Positions 42,574 to 51,824 are shown, counted from the stretch's first letter. The stretch: 64,000 nt of DNA from an uncultured Alistipes sp. (GCA_910576555.1 CAJTIY010000001.1:620001-684000), one strand, 5' to 3'. A program made the numbers and translations. The notes: generated by a model not told the origin, from the sequence alone.

Positions 42574-43527
42574 ATGCAGATGAAACAGATAGCACTCCTC
42601 ATTCTCTCGGCCTGCGCCGCATGGACGGTCGCCGCCGCTCCGGCGGAGGGCGGCCCGGCGGCGGAAACCGAACGCCGCAAGAGCGCGACGACGGCCGCCG
42701 GCACCGCAACCGATACGACCACGGCCGACGTTACGGCAACCGATGCGGTATCGGCCGCAGCCGCGGCGGTCGCTCCAGCCGAAATCCCCGCCGCCGAGAC
42801 GCGCCGCAAGCCGTTTCTGCCGACGCGCCGCCGCATCGACCGCGAGATCGACAAACTGAAGTTCGTCTACAAGGGCGAAGTGATCATGGGACTCACGGCC
42901 TCGTACGGCACGCTGTCGAGCGACGACACGGACTTCATGCTGCTGCTCGACAACATCGACGCCGACGGCACGATCGCCACCGTGAAACCCTTCATCGGAT
43001 ACTTCTACCGCGACAACCGCTGCCTCGGCGTGCGCTTCGGCTACACGCACGTGGGCGGCACGGTGAACTCCGCAGGGCTCGATCTGGGGGCCAGCAACGA
43101 CGTCTCGTTCGACGTGCCTTACCTCGACCTGCGCAGCGACAACTACTCCTTCGGCCTCTTCCACCGCTCCTACGCCGGCCTCGATCCGAAGGGCCGCTTC
43201 GGGCTCTTCGCCGAGTTCGAACTGGGCGTCTCGACCGGTACGTCGCACTTCGCCTACGAGTCGGGCGGGACGATCAAACGCACCTCGACGGACAATACGC
43301 AGGTGAAACTCGCGTTTCATCCGGGAGCGGCCGTCTACATCTTCCCCAACGTCTGCGCGACGCTTTCGTTCGGACTGGGAGGCATCCAGTACACGTCCGT
43401 CACGCAGCGCGACGCCGACGGCAACAAGATCGGCTCGCGCAAAGCTTCGAACATGAAGTTCAAGCTCAACATCGCGGCCATCAACATCGGCATGACGATC
43501 CACATGTGGGACAAGAAAAAGAAGTAA
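42574..43527 (+). CDS. Outer-membrane beta-barrel protein, paralogue 2, with Ala/Thr-rich linker
   Basis: Protein of 317 residues, paralogous to the previous gene: KFVYKGEVIMGLTASYGTLSSDDTDF, then RDNRCLGVRFGYTHVGG, GRFGLFAEFELGVS and a final ASNMKFKLNIAAINIGMTIHM. Between the signal peptide and the barrel lies a linker of about 65 residues rich in Ala, Thr and Glu (residues about 22-87), absent from paralogue 1. The end MWDKKKK is highly basic. An alternative ATG lies at 42580. Two barrels in one operon with surface lipoproteins suggest a paired pore or anchor, but this is inference. Confidence 0.82.
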   Translation: MQMKQIALLILSACAAWTVAAAPAEGGPAAETERRKSATTAAGTATDTTTADVTATDAVSAAAAAVAPAEIPAAETRRKPFLPTRRRIDREIDKLKFVYKGEVIMGLTASYGTLSSDDTDFMLLLDNIDADGTIATVKPFIGYFYRDNRCLGVRFGYTHVGGTVNSAGLDLGASNDVSFDVPYLDLRSDNYSFGLFHRSYAGLDPKGRFGLFAEFELGVSTGTSHFAYESGGTIKRTSTDNTQVKLAFHPGAAVYIFPNVCATLSFGLGGIQYTSVTQRDADGNKIGSRKASNMKFKLNIAAINIGMTIHMWDKKKK

Positions 43528-43530
43528 GGC

Positions 43531-45258
43531 ATGAAACGAACGATCAACCGACTCCTGCTCCTCGTCGCGGCCTTCGCCGCGACGGCCTGCATCGAGAACG
43601 ACATACCCTACCCCCTCGTGCAGCTCAACATCGCGGGGATCGAGGGCAAAGGCTTCACGGTGGAGCGCATCGACGTCGCGCAGCGCACGGCGACGCTCCG
43701 GCTGGAAGAGGCCACCGACATCCGCAACGTCCGCATCACGGCGGTGAACTACGACGCCGCGGTGCAGAACACGTCGCTCGACAAGGAGACGCTGCTCGGG
43801 CAGATGAGCGTCTCGCGCGAGCCGACGGGCACGTGGGACCTGCGCACGCCGCTGGTCTTCACCCTCTCGCTCTATCAGGATTACGAATGGACGATCGTCG
43901 CCGAGCAGACCATCGAGCGGCGCTTCGGCGTCGCGGGACAGGTCGGTGCCGCGGAGATCGATCCCGTGAACCGGATCGCCACGGCCTACGTGGCCAAAGA
44001 GGCCGATCTGACCCGTATCGAGGTCACCGACCTGCGGCTCGAACCCGAAGTGACGGTCGACGGCCGCAACACGACGAGCTACTCGCCCTCGGCGGAGCGC
44101 CTCTCGGGCGACTTCACGACGGTGCGTTTCGTCGACGTCACCTGCCACGGCCGCACCGAGCGCTGGATGCTCTACGTACGCTATAGCGACCGTTCGGTGA
44201 CCCTCGAAGGGGCCGACGCATGGTCTCGCGTGATCTGGCTGCGCGGCTCGGGCATCGAGGGCTCGACGATGGGCTTCCGCTACCGCGAGAAGGGCACCGC
44301 CGAGTGGCAGGAGGCCTCCGACGTGACGATCACGGGCGGCAGCTTCCGGGGACATATCGCCGCCGAGCCGGAGAAAACCTACGAAATCAAGGCCTTCTGC
44401 GGCGACGAGGAGAGCGATCCCGTCGAACGCACGACCGAGGGCGAACGCCAGCTGCCCAACGGCGGCATGGAGGAGTGGTCGCAGCCCAAAAGCCCGTGGC
44501 TGCCCTTCCTCGACGATGCCGACGCCTTCTGGGGCACGGGCAACAACGGCGCCACGACGCTCGGCGCGAAGTACAACGTCACGACCCCCTACGGCTCGGA
44601 GTACGGCGCCGGCGACGGCCCGTTGCGTCCCGGCACCGCGGGCCGCACAGCCGCACAGCTCGCCTCACGCTACGTGGCGGTGAAACTGGCCGCCGGCAAC
44701 CTCTTCACGGGGCAGTTCGCAGGCATCCGCGGCGGCACGCACGGCGTGGTCAACTTCGGACGCCCCTTCGTGCTGCGCCCCACGGCGCTGCGGGTGTGGA
44801 TGAAGTACGACCACGGCACGATCACCGATCTGGGCTCGGGCACCTCGGGAAGCGGCCCCGTGGGCACGGACCTGAAGGTGGGCGATCCCGACATCGGCGC
44901 CATCTACGTGGCGCTGGGAACTTGGACCAAAGAGGAGTACGGCTATGCGAAGGACCGCGAACTGTTGGGCACCGACCAGTCGCCCGTGAGCATCGACACG
45001 CGCGACGCCTCGACCTTCTTCGACCCCGCGGGCAAGGACGTGATCGGCTACGGCGAGCGGCTCTTCACGGAGAGCGTCGGCGACTGGACGCAGATCACCG
45101 TGCCGATCGTCTACCGCGCCACCGACCGGCGACCCACGCACATCATCGTGGTCTGCTCGGCATCGCGCTACGGCGACTACTTCACGGGCAGCCGCCAGAG
45201 CGTGATGTGGGTCGACGACTTCGAGCTGCTCTACGACTGGGTGCAGGATTTCGAATAA
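43531..45258 (+). CDS. PCMD-domain surface lipoprotein
   Basis: Protein of 575 residues, lipobox ATAC (Cys20). The N-terminal half holds Ig-like strand-rich domains (including a DUF5018/BT-type pattern such as GTWDLRTPLVFTLSLYQDYEW). The C-terminal 265 residues match the PCMD domain: LPNGGMEEWSQPKSPWLPF, then FWGTGNNGATTL, KLAAGNLFTGQFAG, RPTALRVWMKY and the end SVMWVDDFELLYDW. It is the last gene of the cluster, 4 bp after the second barrel. It is probably surface exposed and may bind glycans. Confidence 0.82.
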   Translation: MKRTINRLLLLVAAFAATACIENDIPYPLVQLNIAGIEGKGFTVERIDVAQRTATLRLEEATDIRNVRITAVNYDAAVQNTSLDKETLLGQMSVSREPTGTWDLRTPLVFTLSLYQDYEWTIVAEQTIERRFGVAGQVGAAEIDPVNRIATAYVAKEADLTRIEVTDLRLEPEVTVDGRNTTSYSPSAERLSGDFTTVRFVDVTCHGRTERWMLYVRYSDRSVTLEGADAWSRVIWLRGSGIEGSTMGFRYREKGTAEWQEASDVTITGGSFRGHIAAEPEKTYEIKAFCGDEESDPVERTTEGERQLPNGGMEEWSQPKSPWLPFLDDADAFWGTGNNGATTLGAKYNVTTPYGSEYGAGDGPLRPGTAGRTAAQLASRYVAVKLAAGNLFTGQFAGIRGGTHGVVNFGRPFVLRPTALRVWMKYDHGTITDLGSGTSGSGPVGTDLKVGDPDIGAIYVALGTWTKEEYGYAKDRELLGTDQSPVSIDTRDASTFFDPAGKDVIGYGERLFTESVGDWTQITVPIVYRATDRRPTHIIVVCSASRYGDYFTGSRQSVMWVDDFELLYDWVQDFE

Positions 45259-45348
45259 GACACGCAAGGTGCGGCCCATAGCGGCCGCCACGAAAACGGG
45301 CATCGGAGGCTGTTCCGCCCCCGCCGCAACATCGCCCGACATACGAAC

Positions 45349-45380
45349 CGCCCCGACCGTACGACCGGTCGGGGCGTTTT
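45349..45380 (+). terminator. Rho-independent terminator of the surface-protein operon
   Basis: Arms 45349-45358 and 45367-45376 form a perfect 10-bp GC stem with an 8-nt loop, followed by TTTT at 45377-45380. It lies 90 bp after the PCMD stop. Confidence 0.85.
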
Positions 45381-45562
45381 CGTCGCCGCACGTCGGACGA
45401 ATACGCGACGCGGAGCGCACTCCGGCATGCGGGAAAGAGTCGGGGCGACAGTTTTTGCGGATCACCGGTGCGCAGCACGAGCCGGCCCGGCGGCGCCGGC
45501 AACCTCGCGGCGCATCAAGAACCGCGGCGCAATCGGAGCGGGTCGCTCCCGAAGGAGGTACG

Positions 45563-45596
45563 AAAAAGCGGATTCGGGGAAGTGCCCCGAATCCGC
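45563..45596 (-). terminator. Rho-independent terminator of the pssA-porin-transglycosylase operon
   Basis: Arms 45568-45579 and 45585-45596 form a perfect 12-bp stem with a 5-nt loop. On the - strand the stem is followed by TTTTT (45567-45563). It lies 25 bp after the transglycosylase stop. Confidence 0.86.
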
Positions 45597-45621
45597 AGGA
45601 TTCCTCGCCGTAGCCGCCCGG

Positions 45622-46314
45622 TCACCGACCGACGGTCCGGCAATATTTGTCGTAGCGACCCATCACGTCGCGCACGTAGGCGAGCGTCTGTTCGCCGCCG
45701 GTGAAACGGCCGCAGCGAACCGCTTCGTGTTCGTAGTACTCCGGGGCGGCCTTGAGCCGGAGGTAACGGGCGACGGCCTCCCACGAATCGGGATCGTCGC
45801 CGTAGGCCGCGGCCAGACGGCGCGCATCGCGCACGTGGCCGATACCGCCGTTATAGGCGGCGAGCAGGAAGCGCATGCGGTCGCGCTCGGCGATGCCGGC
45901 CGGAAGGCGCAAGCTGCGCCGGATCTCCGACAGAAGGCGATTCGCCAGATAGATGTTGGTCTCCACATCGCCGATCCGCTCGACCGGAACGCCGAACTGG
46001 CGGGCCACCGAGGGCATGATCTGCATCAGGCCGCGGGCGCCCCGCGGCGAGACGATATCGGGCGTGAAGCGCGATTCGTGGTAGGCGATGGCGCTCATCA
46101 GGCGCCAGTCGTGGCCTTCGGGTTCGCTGATGCCGCGCATCAGGTGGTCGTAGACCGAAATGGTCGGGCGGTTGGCCGCAAGGGCTGCGGCGACGCCTAT
46201 CCGAGGCGTCACGCCCGAAAAATCGCCCGGCGCGGGCGCATGGGAACGGGGATCGTACCCGTAAGCAGTCAGAATGGTCAGGAACGCAAACGTCAGCAGC
46301 GTTTTCTTCAACAT
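45622..46314 (-). CDS. Lytic transglycosylase (SLT domain)
   Basis: Protein of 230 residues with a signal peptide and one SLT goose-lysozyme-like domain. The catalytic Glu80 lies in AYHESRF, followed by the family motifs GARGLMQIMPS and LAAYNGGIGHV. It cleaves the MurNAc-GlcNAc bond of peptidoglycan to 1,6-anhydro products. It is a short MltE/MltF-type enzyme without the ABC-substrate-binding-like domain of MltF. It lies 44 bp after the porin gene and is likely transcribed from the pssA promoter. Confidence 0.92.
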   Translation of the reverse strand: MLKKTLLTFAFLTILTAYGYDPRSHAPAPGDFSGVTPRIGVAAALAANRPTISVYDHLMRGISEPEGHDWRLMSAIAYHESRFTPDIVSPRGARGLMQIMPSVARQFGVPVERIGDVETNIYLANRLLSEIRRSLRLPAGIAERDRMRFLLAAYNGGIGHVRDARRLAAAYGDDPDSWEAVARYLRLKAAPEYYEHEAVRCGRFTGGEQTLAYVRDVMGRYDKYCRTVGR

Positions 46315-46358
46315 AAAGGATCGTTTTGCGGGCAGTTCATGCCGTGCAGAACAATACG

Positions 46359-48485
46359 CTAATCATAGAAACCCCACGAAATGCCGATCTTGAACATGCC
46401 CGGATTGAGCGGATAATCCGCCGCGGAGAAGTAGGCTCCGTTACCGAACAGTCCCTTATTGACATGCTGATATTTGAGAAATATCCGCATTCGCTTCCAC
46501 TTTCCCATGAGGAAGGCATCGACGTAGGGATAGTTCCCCACCTCGAGCTCCCGCTGGTTGTAGTACACCGAGAGAGCCGGATTGTAGCCGGGCGCATAAT
46601 ACTTCGTATTATAGTGTCCGTCCAGTCCGATCTGCAGGCGCAATACGTCGCGCACCACCCAGAACTCGTAGTAATAGGAGAGGTAGGCGCTCAAAAGCGG
46701 AACGGGTACGACTTCCTGATTCGTACTCCACTGCAACAATACCCTGTTGTCCAGATGGACTCCGCCGAAGCGGAAATCCTTGCGGGCATACACGCTCGTG
46801 AGGCTCACGGTGCCGGCGTGCTGGGCCACGAGGCTCTCCCGATCGTAATAGATCTTGTCGGAGACGACGCCCTGCCACGCCCCGGCTTCGAACGCGAAGT
46901 CGGGAACCGAAAATTTCACCTCGAAACGAGTCTCATTCTCCTTGTTCAAAGGAGCGGACCACACATAGTGGTTCGAACAAAGATTCTCCTGCCAGTAACT
47001 CGGCGAGCGGCGCTCCATCGAGAAGCGCCCTTCGAGAATCAGGGGGTGTCGGCGGATATACCCCTTCAGCGCCAGATGGGCGCCGACGGAGAGGTCTCCG
47101 CCCCGGTATCCCGACGGATGGAACCTCAGGTTCGCACCCCAGTCGACATACTTCTTGATTTTGCCGCCCACCGCACCGTAGGCGAAGTACCCGGTCTTGC
47201 GGACCGTCGTATACCGGCCCGTAAGGAAATCGCGCGGCTCGAACTGGGCATAGGTGTGCAGATCGAGTCCCAAGCCGGCATCGATCGTGCCCACCACACC
47301 GTCGCGGTCCCACGGCTGCGCCTGCACGAACAGGCGGTTGGAGATCACGCGCTCGTAGAGCGAGTCGCGCGTTTCGAGCGGATCGATGTACCAGTTCTTG
47401 TAGTAATAGAGCGTCTCGGGCACGAACTTGCCCGTCTCGTCGCGGTGGCCCCGTTCGTTGATGTAGGGCTCGTTGCGGTCGGTGTAGACCTTGCTCCACG
47501 AACTGTACTCGAACGAATGGCCCACCATCACTGCCGAGAGGTCGGCCAGCGAAAAATCCTCCTCCGTAACGCGCTGCAACGGAATGGCGTAGGACTGCGA
47601 GACGAAGAAGCCGTTGTTGCGGTAGAGGTTCTGCGCCTGTGCGTCGGCCAGCTTCATCGGAATGCCCGACGGCATCTCGAACGTCGTGTCGGCGATGGCC
47701 CACTCCCCCACCACGCCGCCGTTCTCCTGCTGCTCGATGTGGTTGTTGTAGAACCCCGCATGCACCGAGTAGCGCTTGCCCGTGTGGCTCACGGCAACCG
47801 AAAGGTTGTGGTTCTTGGTGCGCGACCAGACATACTGTCCCCGCGTGCCGCGTGCCTTGTAGTCGACGTTGAAACCCGTGGAGGGAGAGACGTTCTGCGC
47901 CACCATGATGCCGAAATTCTCCTCGCGGTAGCGTTTCTGTCCCGACTCGAAGTAGTGCATGCGGATGAGCGGCCGCTTCGTGTTGTAGAAGGGCACGTTC
48001 TCCATGTCGTAGGTATAGGCGTAGTAGTGATTGGCGAAGATGAAGTCGGGCGACTCGGGCCGCAGGAAGTAGTTGAGCGGCAGCGAGGTCTGGCCGAGGG
48101 CTCCCTGCGCGATATCGCCCACGCCCTCGCGCATGAAGGGGTAGTCGATGCGGAAGTCGGCGAGCGTTGTGTCGAGCGGTTCGATCTCCACGCGGTTGTA
48201 GTCCTTGTCGATGTGCCACCTGAAGTTGGGCAGCGCGCGGATCGAATCGTCGAAAAAGTAGGATTCGAGCGGTTTGCGGATGCGCCGCTCCTGCTTGGTC
48301 GTGTCGGCCGGCTGCCCCTCCGACTCTTCGTCGTCCGTGTCGTAGGGATTGATGTTGTCGTAGGGACTCGTCTCCCCCCGCTGCTGGGCACGCATCAGGC
48401 TCCGGGCGTCGAACCGCTGCGCACGCACCACGCCCGGCACTGCGAGCAGCAGCGCGAAGAGCGGCACGAGCCAGCTATTTTTCAT
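46359..48485 (-). CDS. Porin_10-type putative outer-membrane porin
   Basis: Protein of 708 residues with a signal peptide ending VVRAQ. A linker rich in acidic residues (NPYDTDDEESEGQPADTTKQ) precedes a large beta-barrel with many alternating aromatic strands, for example NFRWHIDKDYNRVEIEPLDT, FFVSQSYAIPLQ and YLSYYYEFWVVRDVLRLQIG, and a last strand KIGISWGFYD. This is the Bacteroidota putative-porin (Porin_10) layout. Function and substrate are unknown. ATG 48485 gives the signal; 48497 is also possible. The open frame continues in the same frame up to 49319, but that part lies on the pssA gene in another frame and is a shadow. Confidence 0.85.
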   Translation of the reverse strand: MKNSWLVPLFALLLAVPGVVRAQRFDARSLMRAQQRGETSPYDNINPYDTDDEESEGQPADTTKQERRIRKPLESYFFDDSIRALPNFRWHIDKDYNRVEIEPLDTTLADFRIDYPFMREGVGDIAQGALGQTSLPLNYFLRPESPDFIFANHYYAYTYDMENVPFYNTKRPLIRMHYFESGQKRYREENFGIMVAQNVSPSTGFNVDYKARGTRGQYVWSRTKNHNLSVAVSHTGKRYSVHAGFYNNHIEQQENGGVVGEWAIADTTFEMPSGIPMKLADAQAQNLYRNNGFFVSQSYAIPLQRVTEEDFSLADLSAVMVGHSFEYSSWSKVYTDRNEPYINERGHRDETGKFVPETLYYYKNWYIDPLETRDSLYERVISNRLFVQAQPWDRDGVVGTIDAGLGLDLHTYAQFEPRDFLTGRYTTVRKTGYFAYGAVGGKIKKYVDWGANLRFHPSGYRGGDLSVGAHLALKGYIRRHPLILEGRFSMERRSPSYWQENLCSNHYVWSAPLNKENETRFEVKFSVPDFAFEAGAWQGVVSDKIYYDRESLVAQHAGTVSLTSVYARKDFRFGGVHLDNRVLLQWSTNQEVVPVPLLSAYLSYYYEFWVVRDVLRLQIGLDGHYNTKYYAPGYNPALSVYYNQRELEVGNYPYVDAFLMGKWKRMRIFLKYQHVNKGLFGNGAYFSAADYPLNPGMFKIGISWGFYD

Positions 48486-48517
48486 CCGAGACGCCATAAG
48501 CCATAAATGTGAATCGG

Positions 48518-49249
48518 TCAGTCGCCCCTGCGATCCTGCGGCACGAGCGGAGCCGCCCCCCGCAGCAGCAACCACCGCACCGTCGATGCGACGATGTAGA
48601 GCAGGATGATCGCCGGAACGGCACGCACGCCGAAGAGACAGAGCCCCGCGAGCGCCACGCCCACGAAACTCCACCGCAGCTCGTTGCCCCGCCAGCCGAA
48701 ACCGTGGAACTTGAGCGCGAACATCCGTACAGGGGCGATCATCAGCGCCCCCATGACGAAGGCCGCACCCACGATCGCCTCGCGCGGCAGCGCCCATCCG
48801 CAGTGTGTCGCGACGTAACCCAGCGACGCGCAGAAAAGCGCGGCGGCGGGCGACGGAAGCCCGCAGAACTCCGTACGCTGCGTATCGTCGATGTTGAACT
48901 TCGCCAAGCGCAACGCCGCGCAGAGCGGAAGCACGAAGACCGACCACGCGGCCCAGTCGGGAAGCACACCGCCCGACGCACGGCCGTAGAGCACATAGAG
49001 CACCGCGGCGGGCAGCACGCCGAAGGTGACGTCGTCGGCCAGCGAATCGAGCTGCATCCCCAGCGGCCCGCTCTGCCCCAAGAGCCGCGCGACGAATCCG
49101 TCGAGGAAGTCGAACGCCGCGGCCAGCACCATCAGCCAAAAGGCGAGCGCGAGATCGCCCCGCGTGAGCGCCACCACCGTCGCGACGACGCCGCAGAGCA
49201 GGTTGGAAAGCGTCAGCAGATTGGGTATCGTGAAGAGCCTTATTTTCAT
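48518..49249 (-). CDS. pssA: CDP-diacylglycerol--serine O-phosphatidyltransferase
   Basis: Membrane enzyme of 243 residues, usual length. The CDP-alcohol phosphotransferase motif is complete: DGFVARLLGQSGPLGMQLDSLADD (read as DG-x2-AR-x8-G-x3-D-x3-D), flanked by about six membrane helices. It makes phosphatidylserine, the precursor of phosphatidylethanolamine. ATG 49249 gives MKIRLFTIPNLLTLSNL, the family start. It heads the operon with the porin (33 bp downstream) and the transglycosylase. Confidence 0.95.
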   Translation of the reverse strand: MKIRLFTIPNLLTLSNLLCGVVATVVALTRGDLALAFWLMVLAAAFDFLDGFVARLLGQSGPLGMQLDSLADDVTFGVLPAAVLYVLYGRASGGVLPDWAAWSVFVLPLCAALRLAKFNIDDTQRTEFCGLPSPAAALFCASLGYVATHCGWALPREAIVGAAFVMGALMIAPVRMFALKFHGFGWRGNELRWSFVGVALAGLCLFGVRAVPAIILLYIVASTVRWLLLRGAAPLVPQDRRGD

Positions 49250-49282
49250 ACGAAGCCCGAAAATTTGTGTTCCGGGAGGCGG

Positions 49283-49314
49283 CAAAGTTACGAATTATTT
49301 TTATCTTTGCCAAA
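49283..49314 (-). promoter_or_regulatory. Promoter of pssA
   Basis: On the - strand: TTTG (49314-49311), 20-nt spacer, TAACTTTG (49290-49283). Both boxes match exactly. Its -33 box lies beside the -7 box of the opposing manC promoter candidate. Confidence 0.8.
49302..49309 (+). promoter_or_regulatory. Candidate promoter -7 element of manC
   Basis: TATCTTTG is a perfect TAnnTTTG, about 95 bp before the manC ATG. No TTTG lies 19-21 nt upstream. The box is within the spacer of the pssA promoter on the other strand. Confidence 0.5.
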
Positions 49315-49404
49315 GGCAAGCGCCCTTATCGGCCGTCCGCGCAGGAAGCTCCGGGACGGACCGATGTTCGTTTGCCCTCGGTTTCCAAACATTATAGATA
49401 ACTC

Positions 49405-50478
49405 ATGACAGGCAACAAATATTGCGTCATCATGGCGGGAGGCATCGGCACCCGGTTCTGGCCCATGAGCCGCCAGTCGCGCCCCAAGCAGTTCCTCGAC
49501 ATACTGGGTACGGGAAAATCGTTCATCCGCCACACCTTCGAACGGTTCGAAAAACTGATCCCGGCGGAGAATTTCCTCGTGGTGACCAACCGCCGCTACA
49601 AGGAACTCGTGCTGGAGCACCTCCCCGAATTGCGTCCCGAGCAGATCCTCTGCGAACCCGCGGGCCGCAACACGGCGCCCTGCATCGCCTATGCGGCCTA
49701 TACGCTGCTCAAGCGCGACCCCGAGGCCGAGATGGTGGTGACCCCTTCGGACCACCTGATCCTCAACGAGGAGGATTTCCGCGCCATCATCCGCGAGTGC
49801 ATGGATTTCGCCGCGGCGAACGACGCCCTGATGACCGTGGGCATCAAGCCCACGCGTCCCGAAACGGGCTACGGATACATTCAGGTGTCGGACGACAGCC
49901 GGATCAGCAAGGTGAAGTGCTTCACCGAGAAGCCCGACCTCGAACTGGCCCGCACCTTCCTCCAGTGTGGCGAGTTTTTCTGGAATTCGGGCATCTTCAT
50001 CTGGAAGGTGCGGACCATCGTCGAAGCCTTCGAACGCTATCTGCCCGAGCACCATGCGCTCTTCAGCGGCGTGATGCGCGCCGCGGGCACCGACGCCGAG
50101 CGGAACATCGTCGAGATGGCCTTCGCCGAGTGCCGCGCCATCTCGATCGACTACGGCATCATGGAGAAGGCCGACAACGTATACGTCCGCTGCGGCGAGT
50201 TCGGGTGGAGCGACGTCGGCACATGGGGCTCGGTCTACCAGCACGCCCGCAAGGACCGTTACGCCAACGCGGCGCCGGCCGAAGGGTGCTACCTCTACGA
50301 CACGCGCTCGTCGATCGTCTCGCTGCCCAAAGGAAAGATCGCGGCGATCAGCGGCCTGAAGGAGTACATCGTGGTCGACACGGAGGACGTGCTGATGATC
50401 TGCCCCCGCGCCGAGGAGCAGAACATCAAGAAATTCATCGACGAAGTGAAATACAACGACGGCGAGGCGCACATCTGA
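49405..50478 (+). CDS. manC: Mannose-1-phosphate guanylyltransferase
   Basis: Nucleotidyltransferase of 357 residues without the C-terminal isomerase domain of the bifunctional type. The pyrophosphorylase signature MAGGIGTRFWPMSRQSRPKQF is at residues 10-30. The sugar-phosphate binding FTEKPD stretch lies near residue 175, followed by FFWNSGIFIWK and an IDYGIMEKADNVYV block. It makes GDP-mannose for surface glycan or fucose synthesis. The gene stands upstream of murF with an 86-bp gap. Confidence 0.94.
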   Translation: MTGNKYCVIMAGGIGTRFWPMSRQSRPKQFLDILGTGKSFIRHTFERFEKLIPAENFLVVTNRRYKELVLEHLPELRPEQILCEPAGRNTAPCIAYAAYTLLKRDPEAEMVVTPSDHLILNEEDFRAIIRECMDFAAANDALMTVGIKPTRPETGYGYIQVSDDSRISKVKCFTEKPDLELARTFLQCGEFFWNSGIFIWKVRTIVEAFERYLPEHHALFSGVMRAAGTDAERNIVEMAFAECRAISIDYGIMEKADNVYVRCGEFGWSDVGTWGSVYQHARKDRYANAAPAEGCYLYDTRSSIVSLPKGKIAAISGLKEYIVVDTEDVLMICPRAEEQNIKKFIDEVKYNDGEAHI

Positions 50479-50564
50479 CCCGCCGCACCGGCGCAGGCAG
50501 CGGCCGAAGGCCTATTTCCGGCCGAGAGGCGCCGCCGCCCGGAACGACAACGACAAGCAGCTAC

Positions 50565-51824
50565 ATGACCATCTCCGCCCTCTACGAACTTTTTCTGCAA
50601 CATCCCCGCATCTCGACCGACACGCGCCGGATCGAACCCGACTCGATCTTCTTCGCCCTCAAGGGGGCCACGTTCGACGGCAATCGCTTCGTCGCGGCGG
50701 CCCTCGCCGCAGGCGCCGCCTATGCCGTGGCGGACGACCCCGTATGCGCAGGCGCCGACGAGCGCATCCTGCTCGTGGACGACGCGCTCGCGACGCTTCA
50801 GGCGCTGGCGCGCGAGCACCGCCGGACGCTCGGAATCCCGATCCTCGCCCTGACGGGCAGCAACGGCAAAACCACGACCAAAGAGCTCGTCGGCCGCGTG
50901 CTGGGCCGCCGCTTCGCCGTACACGCCACGCGCGGCAACCTCAACAACCACATCGGCGTGCCGCTGACGCTGCTGGCGATGACCCGCGACACGCAGTTCG
51001 GCGTGGTGGAGATGGGCGCCAGCGCCTGCGGCGAGATCGCCCTGCTGGCCTCGATCGCCGAGCCCGACTACGGAGTGGTGACCAACATCGGCCGCGCCCA
51101 CCTCGAAGGGTTCGGCGGGCCGGAGGGCATCCGCCGCGGCAAGGGCGAACTGTTCGACTACCTCGCGGCGCACGGCGGCCGGGCTTTCGTGCGCGACGAC
51201 GACCCGACCCTCGCGGCGATGGCCGCCGAACGCGCGGAGCTCGTCGCGATCCGCTATACGGCGGCCGAGGCCGAGGGGATCGCCTCCCGCCTCGAGGGCG
51301 ACTACAACCGCTTCAACATCGCGGCAGCAGTGGCCGTCGGGCGCCACTTCGCCGTTCCGGAAGCGGAGATCCGCACCGCCGTGGCGAGCTACGAACCCGA
51401 CAACAACCGGTCGCAGCGCATCGCCACGGACCGCAATACGGTGATCGCCGACTGCTACAACGCCAACCCGTCGAGCATGCAGGCCTCGATCGCCAACTTC
51501 CTCGCCGAACCGCTCGGCGAGCGGCAGCAGCGGGTGCTGATCCTCGGCGACATGCTCGAGCTGGGCGCTTGGTCGGAGACCGAGCACGCGGCCGTGCTGC
51601 GGCTCGCCGCACAGGATCCCGCCGCCGAACTGCATCTCGTAGGCCCGGAGTTCGCACGGGCGGCGGCCCGCGACGACGCGCCCTGCCGCGCGGCACGCAC
51701 GCACCTCTATTCCACGCGCGAGGAGCTGATGGCCGAACTGCGCGAACGCCCCGTAAAGGATGCGCTGGTGCTCGTCAAAGGGTCGCGCGGCATCGGACTG
51801 GAGCGGACGCTGGAGCTACTCTGA
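50565..51824 (+). CDS. murF: UDP-N-acetylmuramoyl-tripeptide--D-alanyl-D-alanine ligase
   Basis: Mur ligase of 419 residues. The ATP-binding P-loop is TGSNGKTTTKE (residues 97-107). The substrate-side N-terminal domain starts STDTRRIEPDSIFFALKG. A central motif HLEGFGGPEGI and the C-terminal DCYNANPSSM with the Mg/ATP Asn-x-Asn pattern follow. It adds D-Ala-D-Ala to the peptidoglycan precursor in the cytoplasm. ATG 50565 gives the family start MTISALYELF; the frame upstream is a shadow of manC. Confidence 0.95.
   Translation: MTISALYELFLQHPRISTDTRRIEPDSIFFALKGATFDGNRFVAAALAAGAAYAVADDPVCAGADERILLVDDALATLQALAREHRRTLGIPILALTGSNGKTTTKELVGRVLGRRFAVHATRGNLNNHIGVPLTLLAMTRDTQFGVVEMGASACGEIALLASIAEPDYGVVTNIGRAHLEGFGGPEGIRRGKGELFDYLAAHGGRAFVRDDDPTLAAMAAERAELVAIRYTAAEAEGIASRLEGDYNRFNIAAAVAVGRHFAVPEAEIRTAVASYEPDNNRSQRIATDRNTVIADCYNANPSSMQASIANFLAEPLGERQQRVLILGDMLELGAWSETEHAAVLRLAAQDPAAELHLVGPEFARAAARDDAPCRAARTHLYSTREELMAELRERPVKDALVLVKGSRGIGLERTLELL

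Larger units (their letters stand above)
45259..45621. other. Convergent intergenic region
   Basis: This 363-bp gap lies between the surface operon and the - strand transglycosylase gene. It holds two terminators facing each other, listed separately, and otherwise no supported feature. Confidence 0.7.

Noticed and set aside
48486..49319. N-terminal extension of the porin frame over pssA
   Set aside because: pssA has the complete CDP-alcohol motif in another frame and the porin signal starts at 48485.
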